64,000 nt of DNA from NCBI GenBank assembly GCA_028284665.1, contig JANQRG010000021.1, positions 1 through 64,000 of the forward strand. The letters are read 5' to 3'. How positions within the stretch are numbered: position 1 is the stretch's first letter; every line of letters starts with the position of its first letter. Position numbers and translations under genes: made by a program. The notes under the pieces were generated by a model. It was given only the letters and a program-made list of their open reading frames with translations, searched no databases and was not told where the DNA came from. This stretch comes from Croceivirga sp. (GTDB taxonomy: Bacteria > Bacteroidota > Bacteroidia > Flavobacteriales > Flavobacteriaceae). This document shows positions 27,738-36,957 of the stretch, piece by piece.

Positions 27738-27799
27738 CATATCCCATGGTATAATGTGCGCCAAACCAAAAGTGTTTTCCAGCTAGAAAATCCTTCACT

Positions 27800-29197
27800 A
27801 TGAAGAAGTTAAACAGGAGGAATTTTTTAAAAAAAACCTCAATAGCCTCGGCTGCTTTGGGAACTACCGCGATATTCCCTGAATATCTATATGGGCATAG
27901 CGAACGAAACCTAAGTTCACAGTACATGGGAGATTTTGCGGCTCCTAAACTGGAGAAAATAAGAGCGGCTTTTATCGGTGTTGGCGCAAGAGGGGGAGAC
28001 CACTTGAAATTCTTTGCCGCTTTGTCCGGCACTGAGGTCGTGGCCATTTGCGACCTCTATGAAGACCTGGTGCGGCAGAAGCTGGGTTGGGTAAAGGAGG
28101 TTTCCACAAGTGAAAGGCACCCGGATATTAAATTGTATTGGGGCCAGGAACATCTATGGAAAACGATGTTGAAAGAAGTTCGTCCGGACGTGGTTTTTAT
28201 CGCTACCAACTGGGCCGATCATGCTCCTATGGCCATTCAAAGTATGGAATTAGGTGCCCACGCCTTTGTGGAAGTACCTATTGCAGTCACCTTACAGGAA
28301 ATGTGGGACATTGTGGATGCTAGTGAACGTACACAGAAGCACTGTATGATGCTGGAAAACGTAAACTATAATCGCGAAGAGCTCATGTTTCTCAACATGT
28401 GCAGAAAAGGCGTTATTGGAGATATTCTGCATGGAGAGGCTGCTTATATCCACGAATTACGCTGGCAGATGGAAGAACAACAGCGCGGTACGGGATCTTG
28501 GCGTACCTATCATTATGCCAAACGCAATGGAAATTTATATCCTACACATGGTTTGGGGCCGGTGGCGCAGTATATGAACCTGGCACGTAAGGAGGACAAT
28601 TTTTATAGTCTGGTTTCTTTCTCTTCACCTGCTTTAGGAAGAAAAAAGTACGCAGCTGAGAACTATCCAAAGGACCATAAATGGAATCAACTGGAGTTTT
28701 CCGGAGGTGATTTGAACACTTCTATACTGAAAACAAAGTTGGGGCGAACCGTATTGGTACAATGGGATGAAACTTCTCCCAGGCCGTATTCCCGATTAAA
28801 CCTTATTCAGGGAACTAAAGGCGTCTTGGCAGGTTTCCCAACACGAATAGCATTAGAGGGTGGAGTGATGGGAATTACTGAAGATCATCATAGCTGGGTA
28901 ACAGGAGAACGGTTGCAGGCAATATATGAGGAATACGATCACCCTTTGTATAAGCGATTGAACAGGGCTGCCAGAGGGAGCGGTCATGGAGGTATGGACG
29001 GTATTATGGTGTATCGCATTGTAGAATGCCTGCAACAAGGGGTACCACTGGATCAAAACGTATACGAGGGCTGTTTCTGGAGTGCAGTGGCTCCTTTAAG
29101 CGAAAGGTCGGTAGCCAATGATGGAGCCCCACAACACTTTCCCGATTTTACCCGTGGCAATTGGAAGGATACTTTGCCCCTCAAAATTATTTCTTAA
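27800..29197 (+). CDS. Gfo/Idh/MocA oxidoreductase, GH109 (alpha-N-acetylgalactosaminidase)-like
   Basis: This 465-residue protein has a Tat-type signal (NRRNFLKKTSIASAALG), so export of a folded, cofactor-loaded protein is expected. The NAD-binding motif FIGVGARGGDH lies at ~58-68, followed by VAICDLYEDL. Blocks typical of family GH109 are visible: HGEAAYIHELRWQ, GSWRTYHYAKRNGNLYPTHG, LGPVAQYMN, PRPYSRLNLIQGTKGV. Known GH109 enzymes remove alpha-linked GalNAc by an NAD-dependent elimination mechanism. The next gene starts 5 bp after its stop codon, so it is in one operon with a GHMP kinase and a nucleotidyltransferase. That suggests use of the released sugar. Confidence 0.85.
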   Translation: MKKLNRRNFLKKTSIASAALGTTAIFPEYLYGHSERNLSSQYMGDFAAPKLEKIRAAFIGVGARGGDHLKFFAALSGTEVVAICDLYEDLVRQKLGWVKEVSTSERHPDIKLYWGQEHLWKTMLKEVRPDVVFIATNWADHAPMAIQSMELGAHAFVEVPIAVTLQEMWDIVDASERTQKHCMMLENVNYNREELMFLNMCRKGVIGDILHGEAAYIHELRWQMEEQQRGTGSWRTYHYAKRNGNLYPTHGLGPVAQYMNLARKEDNFYSLVSFSSPALGRKKYAAENYPKDHKWNQLEFSGGDLNTSILKTKLGRTVLVQWDETSPRPYSRLNLIQGTKGVLAGFPTRIALEGGVMGITEDHHSWVTGERLQAIYEEYDHPLYKRLNRAARGSGHGGMDGIMVYRIVECLQQGVPLDQNVYEGCFWSAVAPLSERSVANDGAPQHFPDFTRGNWKDTLPLKIIS

Positions 29198-29201
29198 GGG
29201 A

Positions 29202-30257
29202 ATGGTTACACTACAGGTACCGGCGCGTATTTGCTTTTTTGGTGATCATCAGGATTACCTGGGGCTCCCCGTCATTGCAGGAACGATAGATCGATTCATT
29301 CAGCTTCTTGCGGTCCCTAATACTACGCAAAACTTCATCATAGCATTAGAGGATTTGAATACCACCGTCACCATCGCTTTGGACGAATCTTTGGAAAACA
29401 TCAAAGAGGGAGACTACTTTCGATCGGCTATGGTACTGGTAAAGGAACATGGTTTTCGTTTTAATCAAGGCTATAGCATAACAATTACAGGGAATATCCC
29501 GATTAATGCTGGACTCTCCAGTTCTTCGGCCCTCACAGTAGCCTGGATACGATTTTTAATTGCCTCGCAAGAGGGGATAAAACCGGTTAATGATGAGGAA
29601 ATCGGCCGTTGGGCCTATAGCACAGAGGTGGAATACTTCGGTCAGCCTGGAGGGCTGATGGATCAATTTACTATAGCACAACAGGGCTTGTTGTATATCG
29701 ACACCCAAACAGGTAGCACGGAACGTTTGAAAAATCGACTGGGACAGCTCGTTGTAGCGGAATCCGGTATTCCTAAAAAGACCTTGTCTGTGCTTGGGAA
29801 TGCCAGGGTATTTGCACAAAATGCTGTTGCCACTGTCCGGAAGGCCTATCCGGAGTTCGCACTATTATCGGCTACAGAAGATGATTATTACCGATACAAG
29901 GATTTAGTGGATCCCAGGTACCACGATCATTGGTACGCCGCGATTCACAACTATGAGATAACGAAACGGGCGAAGGCCTTGTTGACTAAAACTACAGATA
30001 GCTGTAAGGAGTTAGGTCTACTCATGGATCAACACCAGCACATATTACAAAATCAAATTCAAAATACCCCACAGCCCATGATCGCTATGATGGACGCCGC
30101 TCGCAAAGCCGGTGCTTTAGGGGCTAAAACTGTAGGTTCGGGAGGAGGAGGTTGTATGGTGGCTATGGTAAATGAAGATAAAAAAGATCAGGTAATCGCA
30201 GCGTTTTTGAAGAGTGGAGCAACAAAAGCATATGAAGTAAATCTTATTGGGGCATGA
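29202..30257 (+). CDS. GHMP-family sugar kinase (galactokinase-like)
   Basis: This 351-residue ATP-dependent small-molecule kinase carries the galactokinase-type sugar-binding signature CFFGDHQDYLGLPVIAG (11-27). It also has the GHMP phosphate loop PINAGLSSSSALTV (~101-114) and the third motif TVGSGGGGCMVAM (~311-323). It should phosphorylate a hexose or N-acetylhexosamine at C1. The start at ATG 29202, just after an AAGGGA stretch, avoids an 80-bp overlap with the GH109-like gene and places the signature at its usual position. The stop overlaps the next ATG by 4 bp. The exact substrate cannot be read from the sequence. Confidence 0.87.
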   Translation: MVTLQVPARICFFGDHQDYLGLPVIAGTIDRFIQLLAVPNTTQNFIIALEDLNTTVTIALDESLENIKEGDYFRSAMVLVKEHGFRFNQGYSITITGNIPINAGLSSSSALTVAWIRFLIASQEGIKPVNDEEIGRWAYSTEVEYFGQPGGLMDQFTIAQQGLLYIDTQTGSTERLKNRLGQLVVAESGIPKKTLSVLGNARVFAQNAVATVRKAYPEFALLSATEDDYYRYKDLVDPRYHDHWYAAIHNYEITKRAKALLTKTTDSCKELGLLMDQHQHILQNQIQNTPQPMIAMMDAARKAGALGAKTVGSGGGGCMVAMVNEDKKDQVIAAFLKSGATKAYEVNLIGA

Positions 30258-31090
30258 AAAATGATAGTCTCATTGTAATGGTTGCCGGGATGTCCTCAAG
30301 GATGAAAAAAAGTATACCGCAAACGCAAGTGCCAAAATCAGTAGCAACTATTGCTATGCAACATCATAAGAGCCTTATTCCCTTGCCGGGTAAAGGGAAA
30401 CCCATCCTGTTTTATCTTTTAGAGAATGCTGCAAAGGCAGGGATTACAACGATCTACCTTGTTACCTCAGCTGATAATCATGCTTTTAAAGCTTTTGTGG
30501 AGCAGTATTGTGCAGAAGGTGCACTTCGGAGTGTGGTGTTTAGATATGCCATTCAAAATGTTCCTGTAGGTAGGCAAAAACCTTTGGGAACTGCAGACGC
30601 CCTATTGCAGTGTCTGGAACAACATCCAAATTTGCTTAAGGAGCAATTTACAGTTTGCAACGGGGATAACCTATATTCCGTAAGGTCGCTACAACTGCTT
30701 CGTAAAGACCGGTCGTCACCTCATGCGCTTATAGCCTATGATAGGTCAGGACTGGAGTTTTCCGATGAAAAAATCGCTAAGTTTGCCGTTTTAAGCATCA
30801 CAAAGGAAGCGTTCCTACTGGGAATCACAGAAAAACCAGATATGCCAACGTTGGAGTCGTTTAGGGATGCGGATAGTAGGTTAAGGGTAAGCATGAATAT
30901 TTTTAATTTTGAGGGTTCAGCAATTTATCCCTATTTAAAAAGCTGTCCTGTTCATCCTATTCGGTTGGAAAAAGAATTACCGGAAGCAGTTCGCACTTTA
31001 ATTCGCAATGAACCTCAAGGAATGTTATGCATTCCTCTTTCGGAACACGTCCCTGATTTGACTACGGCGGAGGATATCGATCGTTTTTAA
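30254..31090 (+). CDS. Sugar-1-phosphate nucleotidyltransferase-like protein
   Basis: This 278-residue protein has the NTP-transferase Rossmann-like fold. The signature loop is VMVAGMSSRMKKS, followed by KSLIPLPGKGKPILFYLLEN, and the metal-binding Asp is in CNGDNLYS. GxGTRL is altered to AGMSSRM, and a ~20-residue insert precedes the PK/KSL lysine. It is probably a pyrophosphorylase for the sugar phosphate made by the upstream kinase, to which it is translationally coupled (ATGA overlap). It lacks the C-terminal left-handed beta helix of bifunctional GlmU-type enzymes. Confidence 0.8.
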   Translation: MKNDSLIVMVAGMSSRMKKSIPQTQVPKSVATIAMQHHKSLIPLPGKGKPILFYLLENAAKAGITTIYLVTSADNHAFKAFVEQYCAEGALRSVVFRYAIQNVPVGRQKPLGTADALLQCLEQHPNLLKEQFTVCNGDNLYSVRSLQLLRKDRSSPHALIAYDRSGLEFSDEKIAKFAVLSITKEAFLLGITEKPDMPTLESFRDADSRLRVSMNIFNFEGSAIYPYLKSCPVHPIRLEKELPEAVRTLIRNEPQGMLCIPLSEHVPDLTTAEDIDRF

Positions 31091-31110
31091 CCTTACTTTC
31101 CTGGTAAAAC

Positions 31111-31134
31111 AAAAAACCAGCTTTCAAAGCTGGT
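31111..31134 (+). terminator. Hairpin after the sugar-salvage operon
   Basis: ACCAGCTTT-C-AAAGCTGGT (31116-31134) is a perfect inverted repeat 25 bp after the nucleotidyltransferase stop. An A-run precedes it and no T-run follows on the plus strand, so it is not a textbook intrinsic terminator in that direction. Confidence 0.5.
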
Positions 31135-31283
31135 CTAATGCTATTATGAATTAAAAATCTACCTAAACTTACAGTAAAATTACAGTAAAACGGGAATGAT
31201 CCTGGTCAATGAAAAGTGAAAAAGGATTAATGAAAGATTAAGCCGATTACGAATTTCCACAGGCTTATTATCTTGGAACTATT

Positions 31284-32576
31284 TTGAAAGATGTACTCTT
31301 GAACAAAAGAAATTTTTTTATCGGGGTTTTTGTTATTTCCGTTTTTGGTCTGGCCTTTGTACAGTACCGTTACCTTGAAATAGGATTGAACCTGGCCAAA
31401 ATCCAGTTCAATGAAAAAGTGGAAAAAGCCATTGCTGATATCAAATTAGGGTTGAGTGATCAGAACCAGCTTACCTATCTTATGGCTAGTGCTATGAAAA
31501 GAGATACGTCCTTCTTTAGGACCAACCCGGATAGTATTATTGGGGCCTCCAGGTATTTTCTAAACGATTATCTTCTGGAAAATCTCACTAAAAATGGCGT
31601 AGAAGCGGATTTTACCTACACGTTAACTACCCGAGATTCCACATACTACCTGAATTCCTCAAATAATTATACGGGGGATCAAAGTGTGGTTTCTTACCCT
31701 GTACTTTTGGAGGGGTATTTACCAAAATTGTTTGAGCAGCGATTTATTTTAGATTTGAAATTTAAAAATCTCAATAGCTACTTTTTGGCACAGCTAAACG
31801 GTCTTACCCTACCCAGTCTTCTTTTCCTGATAGGAATCGTAATAGTGGTTTTATGGGCCTTGCGGACCTATTATTGGCAGAAAAGTGTGATCACCACCAC
31901 CGATGAATTCATCAATAACTTGACGCATGAGTTAAAGACACCGGTATTTGCTATACACATGGCATCGAAAATGCTGGAAGATAAGGTCCCGGAAAAGGAT
32001 AAAAACTTTTTGGATATTATCCGCCAACAGGCAAAAAGACTGGGAGGGCATATCGATAAGGTATTGGAATTGGCGACTTTAGAGCGAAAAAAAACGGTTT
32101 TGCACCTGGAACCGGTGAATTTCTATCCCCCGCTTAGGAAAGTATGTGAAGCGTTTAGAACTTTAAGTAGTCTGGAAAAGATAGATTTCAGGTATGACCT
32201 GGAACCTTCCAATTACCTAATTTTAGCGGAAGCCTTCCATTTGGAAAATGTGGTGAACAACCTTTTAGACAATGCAAAAAAGTATGGTGATAATCCGCAC
32301 ATTAATTTGCACAGCAGAACAGAAGAAGGTTGGTTGATTATTGTGATCCAGGACACGGGAAAAGGGATTTCAAAAGAGGAACAGAAAAAAGTATTTCAGA
32401 AATATTACAGAGCTCAGAATACTTCGGATCATACGGTGAAGGGTTTTGGTTTGGGTTTACACTACGTGCAAACAATTGTCCAAAAGCATGCTGGTACTAT
32501 TCAGCTAGAGAGCAAACTTGGTGTGGGTACTACGGTAACCCTTAAAATTCCTTTGGTAAGCGATGGAAAAGCGTAA
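31284..32576 (+). CDS. Membrane sensor histidine kinase
   Basis: This ~430-residue protein has two membrane helices (~8-26 and ~170-192) flanking a periplasmic sensor region of ~145 residues. HisKA carries the phospho-His in NLTHELKTPVFAIH (~215). The HATPase has the N box NLLDNAKKYG, DTGKGI and GFGLGLHYV. The only start available is TTG at 31284 or 31299, because no in-frame ATG precedes the first helix. It overlaps the response regulator gene by 14 bp. The signal is unknown. Confidence 0.9.
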   Translation: MKDVLLNKRNFFIGVFVISVFGLAFVQYRYLEIGLNLAKIQFNEKVEKAIADIKLGLSDQNQLTYLMASAMKRDTSFFRTNPDSIIGASRYFLNDYLLENLTKNGVEADFTYTLTTRDSTYYLNSSNNYTGDQSVVSYPVLLEGYLPKLFEQRFILDLKFKNLNSYFLAQLNGLTLPSLLFLIGIVIVVLWALRTYYWQKSVITTTDEFINNLTHELKTPVFAIHMASKMLEDKVPEKDKNFLDIIRQQAKRLGGHIDKVLELATLERKKTVLHLEPVNFYPPLRKVCEAFRTLSSLEKIDFRYDLEPSNYLILAEAFHLENVVNNLLDNAKKYGDNPHINLHSRTEEGWLIIVIQDTGKGISKEEQKKVFQKYYRAQNTSDHTVKGFGLGLHYVQTIVQKHAGTIQLESKLGVGTTVTLKIPLVSDGKA

Positions 32577-33258
32577 GCGGATATTGTTGGTTGAAGATGA
32601 GGAGTCCCTTGGGTATTTGTTGGGAGAATACCTTAGGATGAAAGGGTTTACGGTGCAATGGGCAAAACAAGGAATTGAGGCAATGACCTTTCTGGAACGA
32701 TTACAATTTGACCTGGCGATATTGGATGTAACGATGCCGGAAATGGATGGATTCGCTTTGGCCGCAAGAATGAAAGAAGGCTGTCCGGAACTACCATTTT
32801 TATTTCTTTCCGCTCGTTCATTAAAGATAGATGTGCTTAAAGGCTTTTCTTTAGGAGCTGTGGATTACTTAAAGAAACCAATTGACGAAGAGGAACTGGT
32901 AGTACGGATCAACGCAATTCTCTCGAGGATACAGCCGGATCCGTCTGAGCCAAAATACGTCACCTATCAGTTGGGGGATTATCGCTTTGATCCTGCAAAT
33001 CAGCAGCTGACTTTTGGTGAAAACAGGACGCGATTAACTACCAGGGAGAGTGAACTCTTACGATACCTGGCTAATAACATGAATGGTTTATGCAGTCACC
33101 GGGACATTCTTACCCAACTATGGGGAGAGAATGATTACTTTAACCGCAAGAGTCTCAATGTATTTATTACCAGATTAAGGAGGTATCTGAACATGGACGA
33201 AAGGATACGCATAGAAAATGTTCATGGAAAAGGATTCATCCTTAGGGTATTTCAATAG
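32563..33258 (+). CDS. OmpR/PhoB-type response regulator
   Basis: This 231-residue protein has a receiver domain (1-120; acidic pair in VEDEESLG, phospho-Asp ~55 in LAILDVTMPEMDG, Lys in DYLKKPI). A winged-helix DNA-binding domain lies at ~132-230 (LTTRESELLRYLANN, then RKSLNVFITRLRRYL and IENVHGKGFIL). It is the partner of the overlapping histidine kinase. The hydroxylase gene 43 bp downstream may be co-transcribed. Confidence 0.95.
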   Translation: MEKRKRILLVEDEESLGYLLGEYLRMKGFTVQWAKQGIEAMTFLERLQFDLAILDVTMPEMDGFALAARMKEGCPELPFLFLSARSLKIDVLKGFSLGAVDYLKKPIDEEELVVRINAILSRIQPDPSEPKYVTYQLGDYRFDPANQQLTFGENRTRLTTRESELLRYLANNMNGLCSHRDILTQLWGENDYFNRKSLNVFITRLRRYLNMDERIRIENVHGKGFILRVFQ

Positions 33259-33301
33259 CAAAGGAAATTGTAAAGTACTTTCAAATTCTTAAATTTAATT
33301 C

Positions 33302-34567
33302 GTGGAAACGTATGCAACGGCTTTATTGTATGCCATCCCTTTCTTTGTGGGTTTAGTGCTGTTAGAGATCCTTTATGGTATGTTGGTGAAGGATCAAAAG
33401 CACAATGTGATGGATACCGTGAGTAGTCTTAGTTCAGGTCTTACCAACATTGTAAAGGATTCTCTGGGCTTAGTAGTAGTGTTGGTAGGTTATCCTTTTC
33501 TGGTAGAACATCTGGCGCTGTTGGAGATCAAAACAAGCTGGTTGGTATGGTTAATAGCCTTTTTAACGATTGATTTTGCCGGTTATTGGAATCATCGGTT
33601 AAGCCATCATGTAAACATTTTCTGGAACCAGCATGTGATTCATCATAGTAGTGAAGAGTTCAATTTGGCCTGCGCTTTGCGACAATCCATTTCCAATCTG
33701 ATTGGCTATTTTGCATTGTTACTTATTCCTGCAGCAGTGTTAGGGGTGCCAAGTGCCGTTATCACTATCCTGGCCCCGATTCATTTATTTGCTCAATTTT
33801 GGTATCATACGCAGCATATTGGTAAGATGGGATGGTTGGAGTATGTTATTGTTACACCGTCACAGCATCGGGTGCACCATGCCATAAATCCGGAATATAT
33901 TGACAAAAATTTAGGGCAAATTCTATGTATTTGGGATAGGATGTTCGGTACATTTCAGGAAGAACTGGATCACGTTCCACCGCAATACGGGGTATTAAAG
34001 CCGGCATCTACCTGGAATCCTATCCTCATAAATTTTCAACACCTATGGCGTTTAACCAAAGATGCGTGGCGTACCAAAAATTGGGTGGACAAATTGAGAA
34101 TTTGGTTTATGCCTACTGGATGGCGCCCGGAAGATGTTGCTCGCGACTATCCAATTTCAAAAATTGAAGATGTCTTTAATTTTTCGAAATATCAACCGGA
34201 ATCCAGCTTCGCGCTAAAAGGATATGCCATTTTCCAACTCTTGTCCAATACCGGTCTTATGCTCTTTATGTTCTACAACTATTCTGCCATAGGATTCAAC
34301 AATCTATTGCTTTTTGGTGCTTTTGTATTTGTAGGCATTTTTGGATATACTGCGTTGATGGATCGAAAGCGATATGCCCTTTGGATTGAACTTGTCCGCG
34401 GAGCGATGGGGCTACTTCTTATTTTGGTTTCCGGGGACTGGTTTGGAATAAATACCTACCTGCAATGGGGGAGTACGATGGTTGGATTCTATTTTCTTAT
34501 CACAATATTCTGTGGCTTCTACTTTGCCTACTTAGAAAAGACACCAAAAATCCAAAATCCCGTTTAA
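33302..34567 (+). CDS. Fatty acid hydroxylase/sterol desaturase family membrane protein
   Basis: This 421-residue multi-pass membrane protein has the di-iron histidine clusters of the FA hydroxylase superfamily: NHRLSHH (~97-103), NQHVIHHSS (~110-118) and HRVHHAI (~189-195). At least seven hydrophobic segments are visible, three of them after residue 300 and outside the catalytic core. Members hydroxylate or desaturate lipids, and this longer form is common in Bacteroidota. It starts with GTG at 33302. It converges on the ACBP gene, with 9 bp between stop codons. Confidence 0.9.
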   Translation: METYATALLYAIPFFVGLVLLEILYGMLVKDQKHNVMDTVSSLSSGLTNIVKDSLGLVVVLVGYPFLVEHLALLEIKTSWLVWLIAFLTIDFAGYWNHRLSHHVNIFWNQHVIHHSSEEFNLACALRQSISNLIGYFALLLIPAAVLGVPSAVITILAPIHLFAQFWYHTQHIGKMGWLEYVIVTPSQHRVHHAINPEYIDKNLGQILCIWDRMFGTFQEELDHVPPQYGVLKPASTWNPILINFQHLWRLTKDAWRTKNWVDKLRIWFMPTGWRPEDVARDYPISKIEDVFNFSKYQPESSFALKGYAIFQLLSNTGLMLFMFYNYSAIGFNNLLLFGAFVFVGIFGYTALMDRKRYALWIELVRGAMGLLLILVSGDWFGINTYLQWGSTMVGFYFLITIFCGFYFAYLEKTPKIQNPV

Positions 34568-34576
34568 GCTTAGGGG

Positions 34577-34840
34577 TCAATCTGCTTTTATTTCTGAATT
34601 GACCAACGAAATATAGCTTCTCATCGCTTCTTCGGTGCTGATATTTTGGGCCTGGATGAGTGCGTTGGCTTTAAAAGCGTTGATAAGAGGGGTTTTACTG
34701 CCAGGATTTCTACTGTTCTTTGTGGCTATTTTGTAGTAGGCGTATAGTTTAAGCAATACATCTGCAGGCAATGGCTGGGTGTATTGATTTACAACGTCCA
34801 CCGCCTTGTCAAATTTCTGCCTTAACTGTTCATCCTTCAT
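34577..34840 (-). CDS. Acyl-CoA-binding protein
   Basis: This 87-residue four-helix ACBP has the family motif LKLYAYYKIATKN (~26-38). The usual downstream GD-P motif is altered to NPGSKTP. The basic and aromatic residues that bind CoA are largely conserved. Such proteins hold long-chain acyl-CoA in the cytosol. It overlaps the 3' end of psd by 11 bp and follows cdsA, so it sits in a phospholipid-synthesis operon. Confidence 0.85.
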   Translation of the reverse strand: MKDEQLRQKFDKAVDVVNQYTQPLPADVLLKLYAYYKIATKNSRNPGSKTPLINAFKANALIQAQNISTEEAMRSYISLVNSEIKAD

Positions 34841-35498
34841 CTTTATCTCCTAGCATAGCAATACACGTCCTGGCCCCTACTACTTTTTGGTTCAAGGTAA
34901 CACAGACTTTGCTGTCTAACGGTAGCAGGATGTCTACCCGTGAACCGAATTTGATAAATCCTGCATCCTGCCCCTGTACCACCTGTTCTCCTTCTTCCGC
35001 ATAATTAACTATTCTTCGGGCTACAGCGCCGGCTATTTGCCTGTAGAGAATTTCACCAAACTTGGGGGTATGTACTACCACGGTAGTGCGCTCGTTTTCC
35101 GTGCTGGATTTTGGGTGCCAGGCTACTAAATACTTCCCTGGATGGTATTTTGAATACGTCACCGTACCACTGGCAGGATACCGCGTCACATGCACGTTAA
35201 CAGGAGACATGAAAATGGAGATCTGTCTTCTTCTTCCCTTGAAGTATTCTTCTTCTTCTACTTCCTCAATAACAACCACTTTGCCGTCTACCGGAGCGAG
35301 TATTTCGTCAAAATTAGGGGTAACCCGGCGTTTCGGGTTTCTGAAAAACTGTAATATCAAAATAAGTGCGACTAAGGCAAAAAGTTGGATGCCCCAACGC
35401 AATATATCAAGAGCAACGAAATACTGTGATATCACGATTGCTGAAACACAAAGAAAAAAGGTAATTAAGATAATATTTTGTCCCTCTTTATGAAACAT
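34830..35498 (-). CDS. psd: Phosphatidylserine decarboxylase family protein
   Basis: This 222-residue enzyme makes phosphatidylethanolamine from phosphatidylserine. The short form has two N-terminal membrane segments (~10-45). The self-cleavage site is in IKFGSRVDILLP, where Gly-Ser gives the pyruvoyl alpha chain, and EILAPVDGKVVVIEE and MSPVNVHVTRYPASG are conserved. Its start overlaps cdsA by 11 bp, placing CDP-DAG synthesis and PE synthesis in one transcript. The serine transferase (pssA) is not in the window. Confidence 0.93.
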   Translation of the reverse strand: MFHKEGQNIILITFFLCVSAIVISQYFVALDILRWGIQLFALVALILILQFFRNPKRRVTPNFDEILAPVDGKVVVIEEVEEEEYFKGRRRQISIFMSPVNVHVTRYPASGTVTYSKYHPGKYLVAWHPKSSTENERTTVVVHTPKFGEILYRQIAGAVARRIVNYAEEGEQVVQGQDAGFIKFGSRVDILLPLDSKVCVTLNQKVVGARTCIAMLGDKDEG

Positions 35499-36291
35499 AG
35501 CTAAATACGATTAATGTCAAATACGCAAAAGGTGCAGCAAATATCAAACTGTCCAGTCGATCCAGAATACCACCATGTCCCGGTAAGATAGCTCCGCTAT
35601 CTTTTACACCGGCAGCACGTTTGAATTTGGATTCCAGTAAATCGCCTAAATTTCCTGTAATGACCAGAACCATGGCCAAAACCATCCATTGATTCCTACT
35701 AAGGATAGGCTCATACGCCGAAATGATATACGCAGCTACCAGCGCAAAAATAAGACCTCCCACTGAACCTTCAATTGTCTTTTTGGGAGAAATTGATGGG
35801 AATAATTTGTTTTTTCCTATTGTGCTGCCCACCAGGTAGGCAAACGTATCATTAACCCAAATAAGAATGAAAATTCCCATTATCAGGTATTGGGCAAATT
35901 TATCATTTTGATAAGGGATCATCGTGAGGAAGATGCACCCTCCGCCAATATAAAAGACGGCAAGCAACAGTTTTTGTACGTCCGAAAATCCGGACTCTTT
36001 ATTTGAAAAAAGGTAGCTGAGTAAGGCCAGGTTTACCGTTAATGTGATTACCATTAAAAGGCGTATTACCGTAAAATCCTGTACGATATAGATGAAGGCC
36101 CACCAGAGTGCCAGGTAGGCAAGGAAAACATAATACCCTCTTATTTTTACCAAACGTTTAAACTCGTACAAACACGCCAGCCCAAAGGCCATAAAAAGAA
36201 AATCAAATGCATCGGAGCTAAGAAAAACCGAGGATAAGAGCAAAAAAACATATACAATTCCCGTAATAGATCGACGGAGAAGTTCTCTCAT
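35488..36291 (-). CDS. cdsA: Phosphatidate cytidylyltransferase
   Basis: This integral membrane enzyme of ~267 residues converts phosphatidic acid and CTP to CDP-diacylglycerol. It has about seven membrane helices. The C-terminal signature is SPKKTIEGSVGG, followed by GDLLESKFKRAAGVKDSG and LPGHGGILDRLDS. The frame extends upstream to 36360, but the ATG at 36291 (MRELLRRSITG) gives the normal N-terminus and a 4-bp gap to the LUD gene instead of an overlap of ~65 bp. Confidence 0.95.
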   Translation of the reverse strand: MRELLRRSITGIVYVFLLLSSVFLSSDAFDFLFMAFGLACLYEFKRLVKIRGYYVFLAYLALWWAFIYIVQDFTVIRLLMVITLTVNLALLSYLFSNKESGFSDVQKLLLAVFYIGGGCIFLTMIPYQNDKFAQYLIMGIFILIWVNDTFAYLVGSTIGKNKLFPSISPKKTIEGSVGGLIFALVAAYIISAYEPILSRNQWMVLAMVLVITGNLGDLLESKFKRAAGVKDSGAILPGHGGILDRLDSLIFAAPFAYLTLIVFSYVS

Positions 36292-36295
36292 GAGA

Positions 36296-36904
36296 TCAAA
36301 AGTCTTCCAAAAGCAAAAGATAGACATTTTTTGAGGCACTTCCGTAGGAAAGAAAATCATTTTTATTTTCCGGAGTGGGTAAAAAATGTTTTAGCGTGGT
36401 AATATTATCAGGAATATTCTTTTGATACTTGTTTTTGATCACTTTTAAGGCTTCACTAATAGATTCTACCAGTTGACTGGTGGTGGCAAAAACGATAAGG
36501 TTGCCGGGAAGTTCGTTGAGTTTTTTTTCCTTGATTTGGTGGGAACATACTAAAACCGATCCATTATGTGCAATAAGGTGTTCGCAGGTGGTAAAGAAAA
36601 TATCACTTTCCGATGTCTTGTCCGTGAAGGAAATTTTTTCAGTGGCAAATCGTTCATTTATTCTCTTATCCAGGGTATAAAACAGTCGGTTTTGCCAATT
36701 GTTTTCGGAAATGATACTTTCCAGTGCTTCGAGGACTTCGGAAAAGTTCTCGCAGTAAATAAATTTACCGCCGTTTTTCTTAAAATAAATGGTGAACTTT
36801 TCGTCTAAAGGAATCTTTAGATCTGGCATATGTTCTCCTCTTGTCTCCAAAGTTTCCTTAGGGACTTTTTTACCGCCTCCAAAAAGTTTGTCTAACAGTC
36901 CCAT
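36296..36904 (-). CDS. LUD-domain (LutC/YkgG-like) protein
   Basis: This 202-residue cytoplasmic protein resembles the LutC-type LUD domain (ITFTDKT-like core, FFTTCEHLIAHNGSVLV, NELPGNLIVFATTSQLV). LutC is one of three proteins of the lactate-oxidising LutABC complex in Bacillus. LutA and LutB are not nearby, and the gene sits between ftsH and cdsA, an arrangement I associate with Bacteroidota. A role in lactate use is therefore doubtful and the function should be considered unknown. Confidence 0.75.
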   Translation of the reverse strand: MGLLDKLFGGGKKVPKETLETRGEHMPDLKIPLDEKFTIYFKKNGGKFIYCENFSEVLEALESIISENNWQNRLFYTLDKRINERFATEKISFTDKTSESDIFFTTCEHLIAHNGSVLVCSHQIKEKKLNELPGNLIVFATTSQLVESISEALKVIKNKYQKNIPDNITTLKHFLPTPENKNDFLSYGSASKNVYLLLLEDF

Positions 36905-36957
36905 GCTAGGGTCGGTGCATCATCAAAAAAATGAGAAAAAGTGGGGTATCACCCCTT

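Noticed and set aside
31111..31134. Hairpin as a standard intrinsic terminator on the plus strand
   Set aside because: The stem is strong but no T-run follows it in that direction. I kept it only as a hairpin with reduced confidence.
35062..35493. 143-codon plus-strand frame opposite psd
   Set aside because: It is a shadow of the conserved decarboxylase gene, with no promoter or domain.
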